This document shows, one piece after another, positions 12,350 through 16,667 of a stretch of 16,667 nucleotides of DNA (position 1 is its first letter; the number at the start of each line of letters is the position of its first letter). Source of the DNA: Albugo candida (taxonomy: Eukaryota > Oomycota > Peronosporomycetes > Albuginales > Albuginaceae); the NCBI GenBank assembly GCA_905220665.1, contig CAJNAR010000124.1:1-16667 (forward strand), given 5' to 3'. The position numbers and the translations under genes are program-made. The notes beneath the pieces are model-generated. The model searched no databases. It was not told where the DNA came from and saw only the letters and a program-made list of their open reading frames with translations.

Positions 12350-13130
12350 CACGAAACTCATTAAAAAACGATTCGACTGAGATAAAAATAATCCAAGACC
12401 TGGTGAAATCAAAAAAGAAGTGGTAAATCAGAGCGGTGTTGATCATTCCGCAACAGTAAGCTCGAGGACAGTAAGAAACTTACTTTTATCCTGACGCTAA
12501 TACAAGATGCATGCTGATGTGTACCGAACTCGAATTTCCAACGCGGCTGTAATGGGGTAAATTCATTGTCCGTACTCGTTCTATATATGTTACTGAATTT
12601 TTTACTCTGTTTTTGTGATGAACAAGTTGAAGCTAATCTCACAAGATGGAACGCTCAAATGTTGTAGCCTGTTTTGGATTCTATAATAAAGCTAGCATTC
12701 AACGTTTTCGGCCTTAGTATGAGGATGGTGCAGCTGCTACGGATCATTTGTTTTCGTCTTTCGAAATATTAGTTCTATGTCTCGGCCAGCAGAGGGGAAA
12801 TGTTCTGCGCCTTTTGAGCTATTCAAAATAATCTACTTCATTCTTCAGAAAGAGGTTTGCGGCACCTTCATTAACTTGATATATTTGGATGTCGAAGTAC
12901 CAGCGCTGTTATCCGCTGTAAGTTTGACTAAAGAATGAGCTGTTCTCTATCAAAATACTACCATCAATATTAACTCTGTCCTTTTTTTGTTCTCATTTTA
13001 TTTATTTTCCCGTTTCGTTCTTTACTATCAACATGGAAGGTACTGGTTCCATTCCGTACCAAAATTGAGAGCATGAGTATATCCGTTTCTTGGCTTGATC
13101 GGGACGAGGCAAGCGACAAACATTAGGTAT
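12350..13130 (+). pseudogene. Decayed Tc1/mariner-like transposase relic (tentative)
   Basis: No long frame survives, but several stretches in changing frames resemble Tc1/mariner transposase landmarks in the right order and at roughly the right spacing. At 12456-12491 there is a helix-turn-helix-like VSSRTVRNLLLS. About 40 codons on, 12609-12650 reads VFVMNKLKLISQDG, resembling the family block around the first catalytic Asp, with that acidic residue lost. At 12658-12690, NVVACFGFYNK resembles the V-x-V-W-G-x-F block. At 12894-12935, EVPALLSAVSLTKE resembles the P-A-x-S-P-D-x-N-P-I-E block with its key residues gone. Near 13064 an IESM motif resembles the family's C-terminal S-M region. The catalytic triad is not preserved and stops are frequent, so this cannot be active. 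Each match is weak alone; the ordered set is the argument. It could still be chance similarity. Confidence 0.42.
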
Positions 13131-13692
13131 TCATTTCAAAATTGCTATGGGAAGTTGCTATCAAATATATCATACAAATGCTCGATGCGGCAATGACGCT
13201 GTATACCACACGACCAAATAATGATACAAAATGCAAAGGATGTGTACTATACGTGTACACATTTGTGTTCAACATTAGCCAGGGAAAGCGCCGAAGAGCA
13301 ACAGCAAGATAGAAGCACCTTCGGTGACAGGACTTACGCTAATCCAAGCGAAATCGTTCAATCAATAATTAGGGTCAATCAAAAACTCCACTCGTACATT
13401 TTGTGTGATGTAAAGTGATAAACGGCGTGATAAAGCAATGCGGACATAACATAGCTGTTTCTCCGATGTGGATTTTTCCTTCCGTAGCCATTCATCCCTC
13501 AAAAACGTTTGCTTTGCGTTCCCGCTAAGTATCCAAAACTGCAAAGGCATCTCGTAGATATAAATTTGCGAACAAATTTCTGTAAACCTTGCAGTCAGGG
13601 ATATGGTCTTAATCTCCGACCATAAAGTGACTACCGTTTTATTTGAATGTAGTTGAGCAACGAATTGATTTCTATCACCTAAGTGAATTGTG
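13131..13692. other. No assignable content
   Basis: This is AT-rich sequence with no recognised gene, RNA or repeat. A 65-codon open frame at 13221-13418 (plus) has no recognisable domain. If the plus-strand MULE relic was once full length, its N-terminal DNA-binding part should lie roughly here, but I could not identify it. A short inverted repeat (gtgtac...gtacac) lies at about 13244-13262. Confidence 0.5.
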
Positions 13693-13701
13693 CTTACGCA
13701 C

Positions 13702-13717
13702 TCAAAGGTGTTGAAGT
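13702..13717. repeat. Left target-site duplication of SINE
   Basis: tcaaaggtgttgaagt is repeated exactly at 13965-13980. The two copies bracket the SINE and the identity ends at both borders (c versus a on the left, t versus a on the right). The length suits insertion by LINE-type target-primed reverse transcription. Confidence 0.9.
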
Positions 13718-13964
13718 TGGGGGTCCATACCCAGCTTAGTCGGTTAAACACTTGATCGCATGGACCCCCTGCCGCAGGTCGTGGGTTCCATCCCCGGCAG
13801 TGTGGGCAGCGGTTTGAGACCACCAAAGCATTAAGCGTGAAAAATATCTGCCTCCCCGAGTTTGGAGACAGATTTGAGTGATGTTCACACGGTCAGGGGA
13901 TCATGGGGGATAAGGGAGGTAGTTAAAAAAAACTAGATAAAAAGTGTAATGAAATCCTTCACAA
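13718..13964 (+). mobile_element. tRNA-derived SINE, about 247 bp
   Basis: A short non-coding retroelement, copied by a partner LINE's enzymes. The head resembles a tRNA gene. A box A-like cagcttagtcgg (13732-13743) matches 11 of 12 consensus positions, and a box B-like ggttccatcc (13784-13793) has one base missing relative to GGTTCGANTCC. The boxes are 40 bp apart, which fits an internal RNA polymerase III promoter and sets the plus orientation. The head carries a perfect 10-bp inverted repeat (gggggtccat 13719-13728, atggaccccc 13760-13769) and a second stem (ctgccg 13769-13774, cggcag 13795-13800). The body has a hairpin at 13846-13873. The 3' part is A-rich (taaaaaaaactag) but does not end in a simple poly-A tract. 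The exact duplication suggests a fairly recent insertion. A real tRNA gene is unlikely because no cloverleaf with a matching acceptor stem forms. Confidence 0.8.
13732..13793 (+). promoter_or_regulatory. Internal Pol III promoter (box A + box B) of the SINE
   Basis: Box A-like sequence is at 13732-13743 and box B-like sequence at 13784-13793, at tRNA-like spacing. The box B change at the normally invariant centre may weaken transcription factor binding, so present activity is uncertain. Confidence 0.6.
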
Positions 13965-13980
13965 TCAAAGGTGTTGAAGT
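13965..13980. repeat. Right target-site duplication of SINE
   Basis: This is an exact second copy of the 16-bp sequence at 13702-13717. Reading continues from here directly into the plus-strand MULE relic (gtg ttg aag tat gaa), which implies that the target was MULE coding sequence. Confidence 0.9.
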
Positions 13981-14891
13981 ATGAATTAGAAGATATTGAG
14001 CAGTACAGTCTCGTTCCATCTTAAGCGACTGAACTAACTAAGGGACACGAACCCAATATTGATATCCTAGATAAGAATGTTATGCGATTAAGTGTTATCT
14101 TTCGAGAAATGCTATCAAGTATATAAGAAACATAGTGAGTGGTTGATATCTGGGAATGGTACATCTAAGCAGACATCAATACGTCGTATTTTTCTTGTAG
14201 GAATGTATTCAACGAGATCCAATTTATCAGTGTTGGGTTAGTATCGGTGGATGATAAAGATAACTGGAGGTGGTTATGAAAAATTTTGCTCTCCCCCTCC
14301 ATCCAACTCTAGCATTTGTGATATTCGAGAGGAGGCAATGCCTTATCAAGAAACGCAGATAATGACGTCACACATTCCACACTTTTTTTTCAATAAGAAA
14401 TTATGGGGAAGTTTGACGAGAAATACAAGTCCAAGTTGTTGAACAATTGGCGCTTATATTGGTTCATTCACGTCGAAGGTGGAGTACGAGAAGCTGTTAT
14501 AGAATATCGTCAGCTTGGGCAGTTCTTCGATGTTGCTTCGAGGGTTGGCCTTACAGAATGGCTAATAGCTCACTCCCGATGTCCAAGATACAACCCTTCA
14601 GATCAAATGGAAGCGGTAAGCAGTGTGTTGAATAGAATTTGGAGTCTTCCCATCATCAACTTCCTGATTGTGTTTGAGCGTCAAGCGGCACCAAAGTGGG
14701 CTGAAAACATTAGATGAAGGAGATTGTGAGGGTAACTCTATATGCATCGCGCAAGGTGGTTAGACGATCGCTGCTGTGAAGTGGGGTCAAATCGATGAAT
14801 TCTTGACCTGTTGCTTCATCGTCACAGCCCACTCAGGACTAGGGGTATTCCGATGAAGTTAGCTATTCGATTCCGTGTTAACGTTGTACGA

Positions 14892-14936
14892 TGCTCGTGT
14901 GGTTACTTCGAAGATGTTAGGTCACCTTGCGTTCTT
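14892..14936 (+). other. SWIM zinc-finger relic in plus-strand MULE
   Basis: CSCGYFEDVRSPCVL follows the SWIM pattern C-x-C-x(9)-C-x-H of MULE transposases, with the final His changed to Leu (ctt, 14934-14936). The preceding FRVNVVR and following ALLAM also fit the family. Confidence 0.8.
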
Positions 14937-15074
14937 GCACTACTAGCCATGAAGCATCCCGTAAAATTGACCAATATGGTTACGTCTGTTCAAAGAGATA
15001 CGAAGACAACATAATCTCAGTCGTGCGAAATGATTTTCACACCAGAGCTGTGCTCGATGCTTCATCAATTTTCG

Positions 15075-15194
15075 AGAGAACGAGGGCGTGAAAAGAAGAA
15101 GTGATTCGAAAGCAAGCTAGTAAGAAAAGCTGAAAAGTTCCAAACAAGAACGCATGGAATTTCCAACCATTCTGGCCAAAACCGTAGGAGATGT
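15075..15194 (+). other. Basic linker and zinc-knuckle remnant of plus-strand MULE
   Basis: In the same frame as the SWIM finger, GREKKK, a TGA stop and FESK are followed by SNHSGQNRRRC (15162-15194). This resembles the MULE C-terminal basic G-R-P-K-K linker and the C-x2-C-x4-H-x4-C knuckle. Only the last Cys is kept and Gln (caa, 15177-15179) stands where His is expected. Confidence 0.6.
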
Positions 15195-15218
15195 TCGGCA
15201 TGCGACACATCATCATGA

Positions 15219-15639
15219 CATGTTCTCTTTCATACATAGTGCATTTTAATCGCATTTTTGATCCAATATTGGGTTTTCTTCGCTATTATGATAGGCATGT
15301 GTACAGGCATGCAGCCTGAACTTCCTAAAGTATTTTTATAGCTTGTTTCCATTTCATCACCATTTTTTCTGAAAGGAAAAATATGCTGCAAAAAACACTT
15401 TGCGTAAGGTATACTACCAAAAATGTATTAAGAAATTCGTTTTTTGAGAACCTATGGATTTTATACCACTTTTCAAGAAAAATATAATTATAAACCAAAA
15501 GTTTGAAAAATACGGTTTGTATACCAAAACGAATATTACACGGGCGAAAGTGACAAAAAACACTTATAAAAAGTACACCAAAAATTCTGAATTTTATGTG
15601 AGATTATGAAACATATAGTTTTTCATCACAAGGAAGAGA
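15219..15639. other. AT-rich spacer between two converging MULE relics
   Basis: No gene is recognised. The segment should contain the 3' flanks, and possibly the terminal inverted repeats, of both MULE relics, but no clear terminal repeat was found by eye. It holds an exact 12-bp direct repeat (caaaaaacactt at 15389-15400 and 15554-15565) and several accaaaa-type motifs (near 15417, 15495, 15524 and 15578). A perfect palindrome, ccaatattgg, lies at 15263-15272. A 72-codon minus-strand open frame at 15037-15255 overlaps the plus-strand MULE C-terminus and shows no domain. Confidence 0.6.
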
Positions 15640-15648
15640 TTAATCCTT

Positions 15649-15690
15649 GCAGGTGTGCTTGTTTTGGCCGTAGCTACCGCATGTAGTGCA
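15649..15690 (-). other. Zinc knuckle at C-terminus of minus-strand MULE
   Basis: CTTCGSYGQNKHTC keeps the three Cys of the C-x2-C-x4-H-x4-C knuckle, but the His position is Gln (caa, 15664-15666). It lies four codons from the stop, as expected for a MULE C-terminal knuckle. Confidence 0.75.
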
Positions 15691-15948
15691 CTTGTTGCAG
15701 CGCTTCTTCTTGAAAGCTTCTGTAGCAGCCTGAGACTCGATTCGCTACTACTTCTTTGGCCGGCCATGATTCTTGAACACCGTGAGAGGTTGGTTCTTTT
15801 CTAAACTCGTCAGCTCATCCATCGTCACGCATGGACTCCTGAATACCATGGGATCGTAAGCACGATGGTACACTTCCTTGGGCCACGACGCATCGCAGGA
15901 AGTCTTGAGTAGCAAGAGCTCGTTGACGGATCGAAGGGCCGCATAGAG

Positions 15949-15993
15949 ATGAGAGCATGAAATTTTAATGTCGCCAAATTAGCCACAAGAACA
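15949..15993 (-). other. SWIM zinc-finger of minus-strand MULE
   Basis: After IPCSCG come an in-frame TAA (15979-15981), FGDIKIS and then CSH, giving C-x-C-x(9)-C-x-H with all four ligands present. The downstream LYAALRSV fits the helix that follows SWIM in MULE transposases. Confidence 0.85.
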
Positions 15994-16667
15994 TGGAATT
16001 CCAGGATTATCCAAAACAACAGAATACTCGACAGGTATTATCTCCATCTTTTCTGACCTTGACCACGATGGATGACAGGCAACTCGAGATGATTTCGATC
16101 TTGTCAACTACAGGGCAAAGCGCTTGCGCTCGAATTCCTTGGTTGCGTAATCTTTGAGTTCCCCCCCCCACGAACCCGACTTGGCGACGAGATCAACCCA
16201 CTTGATCCTTATTACTTTTTCACCGCCGTGAGACAGTCCAGAAGTGGCTTCTCTCTAGCATTCTGCGAGAAGTTATGAACAGAATCCACGTTGTTAATAA
16301 TCATGAACCCTAAGCGCGGACGTATACAATACGCGACAGCCCATTCGAGCTTGTTTGCATCTAGTAGCCATTGTAATGATTTTGCAGTTTTTCCCTCAAC
16401 TCACTGGCTCGCCGTTTGAAGGACGCAACCGTCAAGGACTTGGCCACATTCCATGCTTGATTCTCTATTATCGCATTGCGTAACTTAAATTCTCGAGCAT
16501 GTGACGAACACACAGTGAGGGATATCACCTGCTTTAACTTCCATGGCCGGAATGAGACCCTTGTCACGATCGGAGATGACCAATCCTGGCGCTTCTATAT
16601 AGCGCAGAAGAAAGTTCAGGAACCCTGACCAATTGTATTTTGTCTCGTCTAACACCCAAACGACCCC

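Larger units (their letters stand above)
13980..15218 (+). pseudogene. MULE (Mutator-like) transposase pseudogene, plus strand
   Basis: A broken DDE transposase, lying mostly in one frame with two short excursions. At 13983-14126 the frame includes QYSLVPS, a stop, then EPNIDI and IFREMLSS, like the stretch before the family's first catalytic Asp. Around 14142-14170 VVDI (one frame) and GNGTSK (another) sit where the D-G-T motif belongs. At 14232-14276 VGLVSVDDKDNWRWL matches the following E-x-x-x-W block. At 14309-14359 FVIFERRQCLI replaces the usual S-D-R-x-K-G-L, so the second Asp is lost. The frame 14403-14717 holds PRYNPSDQMEAVSSVL and a following LPI, the N-x-x-E-x-x-N region. A SWIM finger (14892-14936), GREKKK and a knuckle remnant complete the C-terminus. 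Stops lie at 14022, 14124, 14277, 15012 and 15102. The part left of 13980 is separated by the SINE. Confidence 0.82.
15640..16667 (-). pseudogene. MULE (Mutator-like) transposase pseudogene, minus strand, 5' end outside window
   Basis: Reading leftward from the right edge, the first frame gives LDETKYNWSGFLNF and then LVISDRDKGLIPAM. This is the MULE core with its second catalytic Asp intact (codon 16569-16571). A frameshift near 16510 leads to CSSHAREFKLRN and the helical stretch to 16361. Another near 16375 leads to LDANKLEWAVAY, then NNVDSVHNF and AREKPLLDCLTAVKK, ending in two TAA codons at 16209-16214. The usual Glu of N-x-x-E-x-x-N is Asp (codon 16284-16286). Further shifts, one beside a run of nine C at 16161-16169, lead to the SWIM finger (15949-15993, one internal TAA). 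Then come GRPKK, a TAG-TAG pair (15745-15750) and a zinc knuckle before the final TAA at 15640-15642. The N-terminal DNA-binding part and the D-G-T motif lie outside. Stops and shifts make it inactive. It is clearly diverged from the plus-strand relic. Confidence 0.88.

Noticed and set aside
12409..12642. 77-codon minus-strand open frame
   Set aside because: It lies antisense to the better-supported Tc1-like landmarks and shows no recognisable motif.
13719..13800. Possible genuine tRNA gene
   Set aside because: Box A and box B are present, but box B lacks a base, the T-stem is short, and the long inverted repeat does not fit a tRNA cloverleaf. The flanking duplication identifies it as a SINE head.
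13362..13826. 154-codon minus-strand open frame
   Set aside because: It runs antisense through the SINE head and its left duplication, so the inserted element supplies part of the frame. No recognisable domain.

Overview
This window comes from a nuclear genome of a eukaryote, from a repeat-rich, gene-poor region. I see no rRNA, no intact tRNA, no operon-like gene order, and no intact gene. The recognisable sequence is a satellite array followed by decayed transposable elements of eukaryotic superfamilies: Mutator-like (MULE), probably Tc1/mariner, and a tRNA-derived SINE. The host cannot be named from this. An oomycete, another protist or a fungus would all fit, and that is a guess.

Positions 1-12229 are one head-to-tail satellite array with a monomer of about 569 bp (spacings 565-572 bp). 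There is a partial copy at the left edge, 21 full copies, and a truncated copy at the right end, so the array continues beyond the left edge. Monomers fall into variant classes that differ in blocks (left, middle, right). The blocks reassort between copies, as expected from unequal exchange or gene conversion. The short reading frames across the array are copies of one another and look incidental.

Positions 12230-16667 are a graveyard of mobile elements. The last satellite copy stops abruptly against a pair of direct repeats resembling a transposon end. A badly decayed Tc1/mariner-like transposase relic follows (about 12350-13130, tentative). About 560 bp without assignable content come next. 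A SINE of about 247 bp (13718-13964) is flanked by a perfect 16-bp target-site duplication. It appears to sit inside the N-terminal part of a plus-strand MULE transposase relic (about 13980-15218, probably starting further left). A second, different MULE relic on the minus strand (15640-16667) lies tail to tail with the first and runs off the right edge. Both MULE relics keep a SWIM zinc-finger signature and a C-terminal zinc-knuckle-like motif, and both have stops and frameshifts.

Nothing here looks like a working multi-gene system. The points worth following are the satellite family and its mosaic variation, the array boundary, and the nested SINE-in-MULE structure.
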